A stretch of DNA of 64,000 bases from Okeania sp. KiyG1 (GCF_014132355.1 NZ_BLZO01000154.1:1-64000); one strand, 5' to 3'. Numbered from the stretch's first letter, positions 20,147 through 29,967 are shown. Notes: a model not told the origin generated them from the sequence alone. Program-made: numbers and translations.

Positions 20147-20334
20147 GAAGAAGGAAGAAGGAAGAAGGAAGAAGGGAAAGATGATATAGCGTATTTCATA
20201 TTAGTAAGGTACATTAAGGGTATTTCATATTAGTAAGGTACATCAAGGGTATTTTATATTACTAAGGTATACCAAGGGTATTTTATATTACTAAGGTACA
20301 CCAAGGGTATTTTATATTACTAAGGTACATCAGT
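20147..20334. repeat. GAAGGAA microsatellite plus five 29-bp tandem repeats
   Basis: At 20147-20178 a GGAAGAA heptamer tract occurs. From 20191 five direct repeats of 29 bp follow (starts 20191, 20220, 20249, 20278, 20307) with core GTATTTTATATTACTAAGGT. The first two units differ from the last three at two sites (CAT/TAT, TAG/TAC). The array ends about 30 bp before the next start codon. Confidence 0.85.
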
Positions 20335-20365
20335 CGCGGGCAAGATGCCCGCACTACAAAAAATT

Positions 20366-21559
20366 ATGAACCAATCAGAAATAACTATCAACAATAATAA
20401 CGAAAATTTGTGCAAAATTATCTATCAAAGCATTTCTGAATCTCTAAAAAAACGGATTACTTTTGCCGAATATATGGATTTAGTTTTGTACCATCCCCAA
20501 TATGGTTATTATGCAAGTCATCCTGTGAATATTGGTAAACAGGGAGATTTTTTAACATCTTCTCATTGGAGTGCAGATTTTGGAGAATTATTGGCAGAAC
20601 AATTTGTGCAAATGTGGGATATTTTCCAAAGACCTCATAATTTTACTCTGGTAGAAATGGGTGCTGGTCAGGGAATTTTAGCAGAGCAAGTTTTAGGATA
20701 TTTAAAACAAAAGTATTTAGATTTTTTCCAAACAATAGAATATCTGATTATCGAAAAGTCTGAAGTTTTAAAAGAGGAACAAAAACAAAGGTTACACTCA
20801 TATAAAGTTAGGTGGTGTGACTGGGATGAAATTTCTCATAGTTCAATTATGGGGTGTTTATTTTCTAATGAATTAGTGGATGCTTTTCCAGTACATAAAA
20901 TTATTATAGAAAATCGGGAATTTCGAGAAGTTTATGTAAGCTCTGACTCAGATGGAAAGTTTGTAGAAATAAGTGGTGAAACTTCTACTCCTAGAATTGC
21001 TGAATATTTTAATTTAGTGGGTATAGATTTACTTGCATTTCCAGACGTAGAAGGTTATCAAACTGAGGTGAATTTACAGGCTTTAGATTGGATAAACACT
21101 GTTTCGTCTAAGCTACAAAAGGGATATTTATTAACTATTGATTATGGTTATCAAGCACCACGTTATTATAATCCCACTCGCAGACAAGGAACTCTACAAT
21201 GTTATTATCAACATCATCGAAATAATGACTTATATTGGAATATTGGGCGACAAGATATTACGGCTCATGTGGATTTTACTGCTTTGGAAAAACAGGGAAT
21301 TTTGTCAGGATTGGAAAATCTAGGTTTTACTCAACAGGCTTTATTTTTAATGGCGTTAGGTTTAGGAGATAGATTAAATGAATTATCAAATAATCAAGGA
21401 TTTTCTATTCAGGAAGTTTTGCGACGTAGGGAAGTATTACATTCATTAATAGATCCAATGGGGTTGGGAAATTTTGGAGTTTTAGTGCAGGGTAAAGGTT
21501 TGAGTGAGGAAGAAAAAAAACAGACTTTGAAAGGTTTTAGTATGCCACCGATGGGATAG
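20366..21559 (+). CDS. MidA/NDUFAF7-family SAM-dependent methyltransferase
   Basis: 397 aa from ATG 20366 (the ATG at 20345 lies in repeat-derived sequence). Hallmarks of the family: TFAEYMDLVLYHPQYGYY near the N-terminus, GDFLTSSHWSADFGELLAEQ, the SAM-binding VEMGAGQGILAEQVL, SNELVDAFPVH, and LLTIDYGYQAPRYYNPTR. Mitochondrial NDUFAF7 dimethylates an arginine of complex I. Bacterial members are assumed to methylate protein arginine but the substrate here is unknown. Full length for the family. Confidence 0.88.
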   Translation: MNQSEITINNNNENLCKIIYQSISESLKKRITFAEYMDLVLYHPQYGYYASHPVNIGKQGDFLTSSHWSADFGELLAEQFVQMWDIFQRPHNFTLVEMGAGQGILAEQVLGYLKQKYLDFFQTIEYLIIEKSEVLKEEQKQRLHSYKVRWCDWDEISHSSIMGCLFSNELVDAFPVHKIIIENREFREVYVSSDSDGKFVEISGETSTPRIAEYFNLVGIDLLAFPDVEGYQTEVNLQALDWINTVSSKLQKGYLLTIDYGYQAPRYYNPTRRQGTLQCYYQHHRNNDLYWNIGRQDITAHVDFTALEKQGILSGLENLGFTQQALFLMALGLGDRLNELSNNQGFSIQEVLRRREVLHSLIDPMGLGNFGVLVQGKGLSEEEKKQTLKGFSMPPMG

Positions 21560-21625
21560 GTTTACAAGCGATAGCTTTTGGGAATGTTCAACATTTATAC
21601 TCGATCAAAGCTACAAATACTAATA

Positions 21626-23164
21626 TTATCGTAATTCTTTGAGTCGATCTAGAGATTTTTGATACGACTTTTGATTTGCTTGTTTTTTGTATAAGTCAGC
21701 AGCTTTTTCAAAGTCTGAGATGGCTTTTTCAATATCCTTGTTAAGCTTGTGAGTCAAACCGCGTTCATAGTAGGCATCAGCATATTTTGGATTAAATTGA
21801 ATGACTTGGTTATAGTCAGCGATCGCCTTTTCATATTTTCCCTGCTTATAGTAAACAAGACCCCGGTTCCTGTAAGCAAGAGGATATATGCGATTGAGTC
21901 GAATGGCTTGGTTATAATCAGCGATCGCCTTTTCATATTCTTTCTGATTATAGTAAGTCCAACCCCGGTTGTTGTAAAGAAGAGCAGATTTGGGATTGAG
22001 TCGAATGGCTTTGCTATAGTTAGCAATCGCCTGTTCATATTCTCTCTGTAGATCATAAACAATACCCCTTAGATTGTAAGCTTTAGTCAATTTGGGATTG
22101 AGTCGAATGGCTTGGTTCAAGTCAGCGATCGCCTGCTCATACTCTCCTCTATCATGATGCTCATCACCCTGATTATAGTAACTTTTAGCCTCTTGTCTAT
22201 TGTTGTAAAAAATGATTGTTGCTGTGCTGATAGTTCCGACAATAATGGCAACTATTCCAATTTTTAACCACTGACTATTTCCTGAGTTTGTTAAAGTTAC
22301 AGGAGAAACTTTTTGATTTGGGTCAAGAGATGGTTGGGTTCTGGGAATTTGCTGTTTAGTGTTAGGAGAATAAGAAGTTTTGATGTTTTTTATAGCAGTT
22401 AACATTTCTGTGGCAGTCTGATAGCGATCGCTCAAATTTTCTTCTATAGATTTATCTAAAATATCGGCAAATTCAGGGCTAATATTCGGTACATCTTGGC
22501 GCCAGGAAAGTTTACCATTGGATATTTTTCCTGTCAAAAGATAAATTGCTGTTGCTCCTAAACTATATATATCGCTAGCATGGGTAGGTTGACCTTTTTT
22601 TTGTTCAGGAGAAGTAAACCCTGGAGTTCCAATACCCAGGACAGTATAAGCTATGTTTGGGTTAACTGTAGTGTAAATTTCTTTGACTATACCGAAGTCT
22701 ATTAATATAGGTAAATTTTCTCCATTGACCATAATATTACTGGGCTTAATATCCCGGTGAACTATTTGATTTTCTTTGAGAAATTCCAGGACTGGCAATA
22801 ATTTTATTAGTATATCTTTGAGTTCTGTTTCTGTCAGTTTCCCTTCTTGTTGAAACTTTTGTTGGAGGTTACATCCTGCTATCCATTCTTGAACTAAATA
22901 AAGTTGATTATTTTCAGGAAAATAGCTGTATAAATCTGGAATTTGTGGATGGTTTCCTAATCTTTCTAAAATTTTTGCTTCTTGTTGAAATCTTTGTTCT
23001 AGTTCTTGTTGTAATTGCGGGTTGTAGGAAGTCTTGAGTTGCTTGATAAGACATAGACGATTAAATCTTCTAGAGTCTTCTCCCTGGAATGTTATGCTTA
23101 AATTAGTCTCATTCAGTTTTTTAATAATTTGGTATCGGTTGTCTAAAAGTTGGTTTGTGGTCAT
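21626..23164 (-). CDS. Serine/threonine protein kinase with TPR tail
   Basis: 512 aa. Kinase domain about 11-270 with the catalytic lysine in LCLIKQLK (K41), HRDIKPSN (136-143), DFG (156-158) and the activation segment GTPGFTSPEQKKGQ. The glycine-rich loop is weak (LNETNLSITFQG), as in many cyanobacterial kinases. A single transmembrane helix (about 303-325, KIGIVAIIVGTISTATIIF) leads to five tetratricopeptide repeats (about 335-500, motif YEQAIADLNQAIRLNPK), which probably bind a partner outside the cytoplasm. Stand-alone gene, convergent with the methyltransferase to its left. Substrates unknown. Confidence 0.92.
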   Translation of the reverse strand: MTTNQLLDNRYQIIKKLNETNLSITFQGEDSRRFNRLCLIKQLKTSYNPQLQQELEQRFQQEAKILERLGNHPQIPDLYSYFPENNQLYLVQEWIAGCNLQQKFQQEGKLTETELKDILIKLLPVLEFLKENQIVHRDIKPSNIMVNGENLPILIDFGIVKEIYTTVNPNIAYTVLGIGTPGFTSPEQKKGQPTHASDIYSLGATAIYLLTGKISNGKLSWRQDVPNISPEFADILDKSIEENLSDRYQTATEMLTAIKNIKTSYSPNTKQQIPRTQPSLDPNQKVSPVTLTNSGNSQWLKIGIVAIIVGTISTATIIFYNNRQEAKSYYNQGDEHHDRGEYEQAIADLNQAIRLNPKLTKAYNLRGIVYDLQREYEQAIANYSKAIRLNPKSALLYNNRGWTYYNQKEYEKAIADYNQAIRLNRIYPLAYRNRGLVYYKQGKYEKAIADYNQVIQFNPKYADAYYERGLTHKLNKDIEKAISDFEKAADLYKKQANQKSYQKSLDRLKELR

Positions 23165-23537
23165 TGGTCTTTTGGATTGGTCAAAGGATAATTTGGTTGG
23201 GGAGCGATCGCTTGTTTTACAGGCAATAATAAAATTGTCAGAAATATACTCAAGATGGTTAATTATTTTGAATGAAAAATTTACTAATAGATTTCTCCAG
23301 AAAAGAGGGAGTAGGGAGTAGGGAGTAGGGAGTAGGGAGTAGGGAACCCACCCCTAACCCCTCCGGTGGAGGGGAATAATTGAGAATTTCTGTGGGATAA
23401 TTGATTTTATTTTTTATTATTGGAGATGTCTAATATAAAAAGGATTTACGCAAAATATTAAATTATACGCTACTTGTAGGGGCAAACTGCCGTTTATCCC
23501 TACTAGATATAGCGGTTCTGCGTAAGTCCTGATAAAT
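23165..23537. other. Intergenic region with GGGAGTA heptamer tract and a MITE
   Basis: About 23305-23345 is a perfect GGGAGTA heptamer tandem repeat, followed by a CCCACCCCTAACCCCTCC interspersed motif seen at many places in the window (30740, 37125, 43720, 51540, 52750). A family A miniature element occupies 23441-23530. No gene. Confidence 0.5.
23441..23530. repeat. Family A MITE copy 1 (TIR AGGAYTTACGCA)
   Basis: 90 bp bounded by AGGATTTACGCA and TGCGTAAGTCCT. The interior contains GTAGGGGCAAACTGCCG, a module shared in form with other copies. Non-coding; it lies 8 bp after the stop of the XisI gene. Confidence 0.8.
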
Positions 23538-23864
23538 TTAGTTAACTGCATAATCTGTAAATTGTCTTTTGAAAGGAGAATGGAAACCAATCACTATATT
23601 TTCTTTGGAAACTCCTAATTCAACTAAACGTTCGGCTACAGATTGCTCTGTGTTATTCTGTTGAATATATACTTTGTCTTCAATAATATCTAGATGCAGA
23701 ATAGCACCGTATACCCAATGATTTTTAGCCCAACCGACTTGTACTAAGAGGTAATGGTGATGCTCAGTATCGAAAATTGTCTCTACCCGAACATCACCAG
23801 ACTTATGCAAAGAAGCTTGTTCTTTAATCAGAGTTTGGATAATTTGACTATAGTCTATTGCCAT
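23538..23864 (-). CDS. xisI: XisI-family protein
   Basis: 108 aa. The whole chain matches the XisI pattern: SQIIQTLIKEQA at the start, ETIFDTEHHHYLLVQVGW, then VYGAILHLDIIEDKVYIQQN and the C-terminal LVELGVSKENIVIGFHSPFK. XisI was described as a factor controlling excision of the fdxN element in heterocystous cyanobacteria and is widespread as small clusters with XisH. No XisH lies beside it here. Its general function may be toxin-antitoxin-like or defensive; this is not settled. Full length. Confidence 0.92.
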   Translation of the reverse strand: MAIDYSQIIQTLIKEQASLHKSGDVRVETIFDTEHHHYLLVQVGWAKNHWVYGAILHLDIIEDKVYIQQNNTEQSVAERLVELGVSKENIVIGFHSPFKRQFTDYAVN

Positions 23865-23945
23865 TTGATAATTTCCTCAATGTCTGAATTATAAACAATT
23901 AGTTGTAAGTTATTTATGGCGATATCAAAATACTCTAAATAAGTC

Positions 23946-24119
23946 AGGACTTACGCAAAGATAATATAACGTTTATTGTTAAAAAATAATTTATCTTAGT
24001 AGACTGAGACATTTTAAATGGTGCATTAGATTCAATTCAAAAGTCAAAAGTCAAAAGTCATGCATTAAGAATTTTCAAGTTAAAAGCTAATGCACAGTTT
24101 TAGCTGTGTCAGTCTACTT
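23946..24119. repeat. Solo family A end and family B MITE copy 1
   Basis: AGGACTTACGCA at 23946-23957 has no partner. From about 23999 a family B element starts TAGTAGACTGAGACATTTTA and ends GCTGTGTCAGTCTACT near 24118; its interior includes a GTCAAAA heptamer tract and two GCATTA repeats. The rest of the 354-bp gap contains no gene. Confidence 0.7.
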
Positions 24120-24218
24120 ACAAATTTTGCTACTTTGTTGGGTTTCCCTCCGGGAAGCTCCGCTAACACTTCATTCTACCCAACCTACATTAGCTAGACA
24201 AAACTCAAACCAAACAAA

Positions 24219-24779
24219 TTATTTAGTAGGTGGAGAATATCTCAACATTGCATCAATATTAATAGTCTTTATATCTCCATATTTTTCAAAAATACTAGCC
24301 GAATGTTTCAAAGGATCAACAGAATCTTTTAGATTTAATTCGCCTATTTGATTAACCATTCCTTGAGCATTATCACCAGGTATAAGAGTCATTAAAACAT
24401 TAGAAATAGGACATTTGCCAGTATAGTTACTTAGACTACCAATAGCGCATAATACAGGTTGGTTATTTGCACGACTAGGAACAATTTTACTCAAATCTCC
24501 TGTCTGTTGAAACTTCTCAAAGTTATCAGAAACTTCACGACAACGTTTCTGGGGGTCATATCCAGCTTTGATGAAATACTCGCTTTCCCAAATAATTAGA
24601 GTTATTTTCCCCCTGATAGGATGGTCTGGGATAGTAGCAGCTTTACCATTATCAGTACCACAGTAGAAACTAGCAAAACGCCTAGTTTGTTGGGCCTGAC
24701 TGTACTGAGTTAGACCAGAAATTACAGCTAAACTCAAGCAACCAATAGTCGCCCATTGTTTGACAAATTGAAAATTCAT
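24219..24779 (-). CDS. COP23-domain secreted protein
   Basis: 186 aa from ATG 24779, with a signal peptide (QWATIGCLSLAVISGLTQ, cut near SQAQQ). The mature part carries the COP23 pattern: RFASFYCGTDNGKAAT, LIIWESEYFIKAGYDPQKRC, SDNFEKFQQTG and the paired Cys of PVLCAIGSL...GKCP. COP23 is a peripheral membrane protein of unknown role first noted for circadian oscillation in a unicellular cyanobacterium. An in-frame ATG 7 codons upstream is possible but gives a poorer signal peptide. Stand-alone gene. Confidence 0.88.
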   Translation of the reverse strand: MNFQFVKQWATIGCLSLAVISGLTQYSQAQQTRRFASFYCGTDNGKAATIPDHPIRGKITLIIWESEYFIKAGYDPQKRCREVSDNFEKFQQTGDLSKIVPSRANNQPVLCAIGSLSNYTGKCPISNVLMTLIPGDNAQGMVNQIGELNLKDSVDPLKHSASIFEKYGDIKTINIDAMLRYSPPTK

Positions 24780-25109
24780 ATATAGCCCTTCTATTACCAA
24801 AAAATATATATAGCGTTTCTCAAATTGGTGAGATACAGTTTTATATCCCCCCTAACCCCCCTTAGTAAGGGGGGAACTTAAAAAGGGAGGAGGTTTCAAA
24901 GTCCCCCTTTTTAAGGGGGATGCGCGGGGGATCGTAAATGTATCTCATCTTTATGATAAATGCTATATCAATTATATTCAATTTTTGCGTCTAGCTGCTA
25001 GATTGAATTGGCATAAATTGAGCTTGAAAAATAATGAATTTACCTACAAACTTTTCTTCTACAAAACTTACTTTAATAATTCCGAAAAAATTCGGAAAAA
25101 TTATCAAAA
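24780..25109. other. Intergenic region with G/C-run hairpins
   Basis: 24846-24925 holds two inverted-repeat hairpins built on CCCCCTAA/TTAGTAAGGGGGG and CCCCCTTTTTAAGGGGG, a very common interspersed cyanobacterial motif; the same type is at 43860-44010. They lie upstream of COP23 and could be processed as hairpins. No gene. Confidence 0.5.
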
Positions 25110-26258
25110 TTATTTACTTAACTGTATTGCTTGCTCATCTAATTCTAATTCTGCTAATTTTAATCTTTCTTTGATTGACATACCCTGCAAATGTTTACTA
25201 AGACTATATGAATCTATTTTCTGATAATCATCTTTAAATAATGGAATCAAAGATTCAACAATAGAAACTATTCCATCTGGAGGTACTGCATTACCAATTT
25301 GTCGCCTAATTTCAGTAAAAGAACCTTCAAAAACAAAACTATCTGGAAATGTCTGCAACCTTGCTCTTTCTCTATTTGTTAAAGACCTTGGTTCAGGATA
25401 ATGATAACCCCATGTTCCTCCACCTCCACCAGCAATAATTGTTGCAGAAGGTTTGTCTGGATGAATGCGTCGATAAACATGACTAATCATTCCTTTTACA
25501 TAGTAGGGACTATCTTTTGGAATATCTCTAAAATTACCTCCTGCTTTTATCCTTTTCAATATTTCAATTGTTCGAGGTTGAATTTTTTGATGTTCATTAT
25601 TATCCGGAACTTTTTCTACATTTTTAAGTGCTTCGCCAGCAGTTTTATAAGGATATTTACGACCAAGACCATATTCTGGTTGAGGATGAATAAAATTAAA
25701 ACCTGTATCCATTCTAATCCCTACTAAAATTACTCTTTCCCTAAATTGAGGTACTCCATAATCGGCAAATTTGTATAGTTTAGGTTTAACTAGATAACCT
25801 GGAGATATACTTTCAAAATCTGAGATTATCCGTTGAATTGCTTGATGTTTATTGGCACTTAATAAACCTTTGACATTTTCTGCTATAAATGCCTTTGGTT
25901 GTTTCTGTTTAACAAATTCTAAGAAGTAAGTATATAAATTGCCTCTTGTACCCTCTAAACCAGGACGCTTCCAAATCATTGAAAAATCTTGACAAGGAAA
26001 CCCTCCGGTAATTAAATCTGCCTCTGGAACTGCATCAATATCTATGTTTTCAATTTGATTATGTTCGATAACATCAGCAATATTTTTCTTAAAAGTTTGA
26101 CAGGCATAAAAATTAGAATCAATTGCCCAAATCACCTTAAATCCTGCGTAATGAAATGGTAAATCCATTCCTCCACAACCTGAAAATAAAGAGATAAGTT
26201 TTGGTGGTGTTTTCCAATTTGTTTTATTGAGGCGTTCAATCAACATTTTATCAAACAA
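25110..26258 (-). CDS. Orphan DNA cytosine-5 methyltransferase
   Basis: 382 aa. Motif I LISLFSGCGGMDLPF (21-35), motif IV with catalytic Cys89 (GGFPCQDFS), motif VI ENVKGLL (127-133), motif VIII QFRERVILVGIR, motif X near IGNAVPPDGIVSIVESL. All key residues are present, so it should methylate C5 of cytosine. The target-recognition region (about 200-290) gives no readable specificity. No restriction endonuclease is next to it (716 bp of repeats on one side, 330 bp without a gene on the other). An orphan enzyme could methylate the abundant GCGATCGC/CGATCG sites, as some cyanobacterial C5 enzymes do; that is inference. ATG 26246 is an alternative start. Confidence 0.93.
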   Translation of the reverse strand: MFDKMLIERLNKTNWKTPPKLISLFSGCGGMDLPFHYAGFKVIWAIDSNFYACQTFKKNIADVIEHNQIENIDIDAVPEADLITGGFPCQDFSMIWKRPGLEGTRGNLYTYFLEFVKQKQPKAFIAENVKGLLSANKHQAIQRIISDFESISPGYLVKPKLYKFADYGVPQFRERVILVGIRMDTGFNFIHPQPEYGLGRKYPYKTAGEALKNVEKVPDNNEHQKIQPRTIEILKRIKAGGNFRDIPKDSPYYVKGMISHVYRRIHPDKPSATIIAGGGGGTWGYHYPEPRSLTNRERARLQTFPDSFVFEGSFTEIRRQIGNAVPPDGIVSIVESLIPLFKDDYQKIDSYSLSKHLQGMSIKERLKLAELELDEQAIQLSK

Positions 26259-26974
26259 AATAAGCAGTTTTTTGGGAAAATAAAATGGTAAGCATTTCCT
26301 GCGGAATGCTTCCCTACGGAATGCTTCCCTACGGGATGCTACGCAAACGCAAACAGCTATTAACTGTCAGCTATCAGCAACAATACTTTCTCGTATAGGA
26401 CAGTGTTTAAATTAACAATTGACTTTAAGGGTAAGGGAGGCAACTTTTGTAGTAAGACAATTAAATATTGCTTTTATCCTAAACTAAAAGCAATAGCTTA
26501 TAGCTGATGGCTGACCGCTGAATGCTTACAATAAAATATAGCATAATTTTACGATCAAATCAAATATTTTGATTGCAAAAACAGACAAAAAAACGAGTTG
26601 TTTTCCTAATTATCAGGACTTACGCAAATTCACCTTAAAAACGTCATATGTAGGGGCGAATGGCATTCGCCCTTACCGAAGAATTAATAATTAATAATTA
26701 ATAATTAAATAATTATGGTTTAAAGCCTCCCCTTTTAAGGGGAAAAAAGAAATAATATTTCCTTATATTCAATTCCATAACGGTTTTAACCAGAGGTAAT
26801 GATCAATTATCCATTAATGAATTGATTTAGCGTCCGTGCGTAAGTCCTAATTATAAACATTTCTAGACAAAATTACGCATTTAAGATATATTAATAAAGT
26901 TAAGACATAAAACAATAAAATACTAAAATTATAACGAGACTCACCAAAGTTAACTTTGGCAAGGAGATTAATTA
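26259..26974. other. 716-bp intergenic region, nested repeats
   Basis: 26285-26345 has a GGAATGCTTCCCTACG short tandem repeat. 26400-26560 has no recognisable feature. 26615-26848 is a family A element with a family C block inside. The promoter of the Ca2+-ATPase gene must lie in 26850-26960; GGAG at 26961-26964 is its ribosome site. Confidence 0.5.
26615..26848. repeat. Family A MITE copy 3 containing a nested family C block
   Basis: Ends are AGGACTTACGCA (26615) and TGCGTAAGTCCT (to 26848), as in the 90-bp copies, but the element is 234 bp. From about 26668 to 26820 the interior reads TTACCGAAGAATTAATAATT...GAGGTAATGATCAATTATCC, a family C copy that is closely matched at 62467-62690. This looks like a family C insertion into a family A element. 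Confidence 0.7.
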
Positions 26975-29899
26975 ATGAAAACCACTCAAGAACCACGGCA
27001 AAAACAAAGTCGCTATAGAGGACTCACACAGGCTGAAGTAGAGGCAAATAGGCAAAAATACGGGTCTAACTTATTAACGCCACCCAAGCGATCGCCTTGG
27101 TGGAAATTATGGTTAGAAAAGTTCGATGACCCAGTAATTAGAATTCTAATAATTGCTGCGGTTATTGCCATTACTGTTGGAATTTTTGAAGGTAATTATG
27201 TAGAAGGTTTAGGCATTATTGCTGCCATAATTCTCGCTACCTCTGTTGCTTTTTTAAATGAATATAAAGCTGGTAAAGAATTCGATATTCTCAATCAAGT
27301 AAATGATGAAATTCCTATCGCAGTAATTAGAGATAATAAAGTTACAACAGTTCCGAAAAAAGACTTAGTAGTAGGCGATATTGTACTGATAGAAACAGGA
27401 GACGAAATAGCAGCAGATGGTCAAGTATTAGAAGCAGTTTCTCTGGAAGTTAATGAAGCTAGTTTAACGGGAGAAGCAATACCTGTTCCCAAAATAGCAG
27501 ATGTCAAATTATCCTCTAATGGTAATACTGGTTGCGCTTATCCACCAAACAAAGTATTGCGAGATACTGTAGTCAATGATGGTCATGGAGTCATCGAAAT
27601 CACAGCGGTTGGGGATGAGACAGAAATTGGCAAAACTGCTAGATGCGTTCTAGATATTACAGATGTAGAAACACCTCTAAATCTACAACTCGAACGTCTT
27701 AGTAATCTCATTGGGATTCTCGGTTTAGTTGTAGCAGTGTTAATTGATATCGCTTTAGTAGCACGGGGTATCCTTACAGGAGAACTCGACCTCACCTCCG
27801 GACAGTGGTACATTATCAGTATCCTGACCGTTAGCTTAACTGTTGCTCTGACTAGAGTATGGTTGCCAATAATCGTAGATGGATTGGAATCAATAGGCAA
27901 AGAAATCGAATTACCAGAGTGGCTGGAAAATGATAGCGGGATAGCATGGGTAAAAAATATTTTGTTCGCTCTGGCAATATCTGGCATCGGTATCGGGGTA
28001 GGTTACTATTTAGAATTGGTTCCCACTTCTCCCACCGACTGGATATCAGCAGATGTTGCTGTTAAATTCCTCACCTACTTTATGATTGCAGTTGCAGTTA
28101 TAGTTGTGGCAGTACCCGAAGGACTAGCATTGAGCGTTACTCTCAGTCTAGCTTACAGTATGCAGAAAATGACTCAACAAAATAATCTGGTCCGCAGGAT
28201 GCATGCTTGTGAAACCATTGGTGCTACAACGGTCATTTGTTCTGATAAAACAGGTACTTTGACTGAAAACAAAATGCAGGTCAGTGATGTAAATTTTCCT
28301 AGCTTAGACGACAAGACTATCAATGCTGACAACGTTATAGTAGAAGCAATTTGTAGCAACAGTACAGCTAACCTGGAATACAAAAAAGGTGAAGAATCTA
28401 TTCCTCTAGGAGACCATACAGAAGGAGCTTTGCTGTTGTGGTTGGAGGAAAATAATATTGACTACATTGATAAACGAGATGATTTTGATATTGTCAGTCA
28501 GTTAACTTTTTCAGCAGACAGAAAGTACATGGCAACTATGGGAAATTCCTCCATAACAGGGGAAAAAATACTCCATATTAAAGGTGCGCCAGAATTACTG
28601 CTCGCCAGTTGTCATCAAATTCTGACTGCGGAGGGTGTTAAACCTTTTGCAGATTCTACAAGAGTATCTATTGCAGCAGAGTTAAATCAGTATGAAACTA
28701 TTGGTAGACGGACTTTGGGATTTGCCTACATTCGAGACCCTCAAGACTATCAACAAGGAAAAGAACTCGAACAATATCACGATTTGATTTGGTTGGGTTT
28801 TGTAGCGATCGCTGACCCAGTGCGAGAAGATGTACCAAATGCAGTTAAAATCTGTCAAAAAGCTGGTGTCAAAGTCAAGATGATTACTGGGGATAGTCGT
28901 CTGACTGCTGTTGAAATAGCTCGCGAAATCGGTATTATTAGTCAGGACGATCCTAATGATTATTGTATTACTGGTGGTAAACTACGTTCCTTGGATGATG
29001 AAGCAGTTTTGGAGGTGCTGAAAAAAGTTAAAGTGATTGCTAGAGCGCGTCCCCAGGATAAGCAACGTATTGTACAGTTATTACAAACTAGCGGGGAAGT
29101 TGTGGCAGTTACGGGTGATGGTACAAATGATGCACCTGCTTTGAATCAAGCGCAGGTAGGTTTATCGATGGGTAGCGGTACTTCTGTTGCGAAAGAAGCA
29201 AGCGATATCATTATTTTGAATGACTCTTTTGCCAGTATTGAAAATGCTGTGATGTGGGGGCGATCGCTTTACCAAAATATTCAGAAGTTTATCCTCTTCC
29301 AGTTAACAATAAATGTTGCTGCTTGTGGGATAGCTTTGTTGGGTCCGTTTATTGGGATTAATTTGCCGTTTACGGTAATTCAACTATTGTGGGTGAATTT
29401 AATTATGGATACTTTTGCTGCTTTAGCTTTAGCAACGGAACCACCCAATCAAAAAGTGATGGAAAATGCACCTAGAAATTCTCAAGATTTCATTATTTCC
29501 AAACCAATGATGGTGAGTATTTTTTCAGTAGCTACAGTATTCCTGGTATTTTTCGTTGCTTTCTTACTTTATATCCAGAAAGATAGAGTAGTAACTCCTT
29601 ATGAATTATCTCTATTTTTCACCACATTTGTGATGTTGCAGTTTTGGAATATGTTTAACGCCAAATGTTTTGGTTTAAAAGAATCTGCATTTTCTAATAT
29701 TAGTAAAAACGTCAGTTTTGTGGCAATAGCAGCATTTATTTTTGTAGGACAAATTTTGATGGTGCAATTTGGTGGAGCTGTATTTAGGACGGTTCCTTTA
29801 TCTTTAAGAGATTGGTTAGTAATTGTTGGTGGTACTTCTATTGTATTGTGGATTGGAGAAATTTGGCGATTGATTCAGATGCGATTTAAGGTTTCTTAA
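26975..29899 (+). CDS. Calcium-transporting P-type ATPase (P2B, PMCA type)
   Basis: 974 aa. Ordered P-type features: N-terminal cation-transporter motif (GLTQAEVEANRQKYGSN), actuator motif EASLTGEAIPV, M4 cation motif VPEGLALSV, phosphorylation site DKTGTLTEN with Asp424, nucleotide-binding region HIKGAPELLL, hinge TGDGTNDAPAL, and C-terminal membrane helices with NLIMDTFAALALATEPP. The VPEGL form and the NLIMDT motif place it in the PMCA-type Ca2+ pump group rather than the SERCA type. An extra segment near 290-330 between M3 and M4 is longer than usual. It exports Ca2+ from the cytoplasm. GGAG lies 10 nt before the ATG. Single gene. Confidence 0.93.
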   Translation: MKTTQEPRQKQSRYRGLTQAEVEANRQKYGSNLLTPPKRSPWWKLWLEKFDDPVIRILIIAAVIAITVGIFEGNYVEGLGIIAAIILATSVAFLNEYKAGKEFDILNQVNDEIPIAVIRDNKVTTVPKKDLVVGDIVLIETGDEIAADGQVLEAVSLEVNEASLTGEAIPVPKIADVKLSSNGNTGCAYPPNKVLRDTVVNDGHGVIEITAVGDETEIGKTARCVLDITDVETPLNLQLERLSNLIGILGLVVAVLIDIALVARGILTGELDLTSGQWYIISILTVSLTVALTRVWLPIIVDGLESIGKEIELPEWLENDSGIAWVKNILFALAISGIGIGVGYYLELVPTSPTDWISADVAVKFLTYFMIAVAVIVVAVPEGLALSVTLSLAYSMQKMTQQNNLVRRMHACETIGATTVICSDKTGTLTENKMQVSDVNFPSLDDKTINADNVIVEAICSNSTANLEYKKGEESIPLGDHTEGALLLWLEENNIDYIDKRDDFDIVSQLTFSADRKYMATMGNSSITGEKILHIKGAPELLLASCHQILTAEGVKPFADSTRVSIAAELNQYETIGRRTLGFAYIRDPQDYQQGKELEQYHDLIWLGFVAIADPVREDVPNAVKICQKAGVKVKMITGDSRLTAVEIAREIGIISQDDPNDYCITGGKLRSLDDEAVLEVLKKVKVIARARPQDKQRIVQLLQTSGEVVAVTGDGTNDAPALNQAQVGLSMGSGTSVAKEASDIIILNDSFASIENAVMWGRSLYQNIQKFILFQLTINVAACGIALLGPFIGINLPFTVIQLLWVNLIMDTFAALALATEPPNQKVMENAPRNSQDFIISKPMMVSIFSVATVFLVFFVAFLLYIQKDRVVTPYELSLFFTTFVMLQFWNMFNAKCFGLKESAFSNISKNVSFVAIAAFIFVGQILMVQFGGAVFRTVPLSLRDWLVIVGGTSIVLWIGEIWRLIQMRFKVS

Positions 29900-29905
29900 A
29901 AAGTT

Positions 29906-29967
29906 GTAGTGGACTGACACGCCTAAAATGGTGCTAATGCATAAAATTAGATGTGTCGGTCCAGCAG
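29906..29967. repeat. Family B MITE copy 2, minimal form
   Basis: Only about 62 bp: GTAGTGGACTGACACGCCTA on the left and AGATGTGTCGGTCCAGCAG on the right with GCATAAAATTA at the centre. It is little more than the two inverted ends and sits 7 bp after the Ca2+-ATPase stop, where it could act as a terminator hairpin. The remaining gap to 30262 has only interspersed repeats. Confidence 0.75.
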
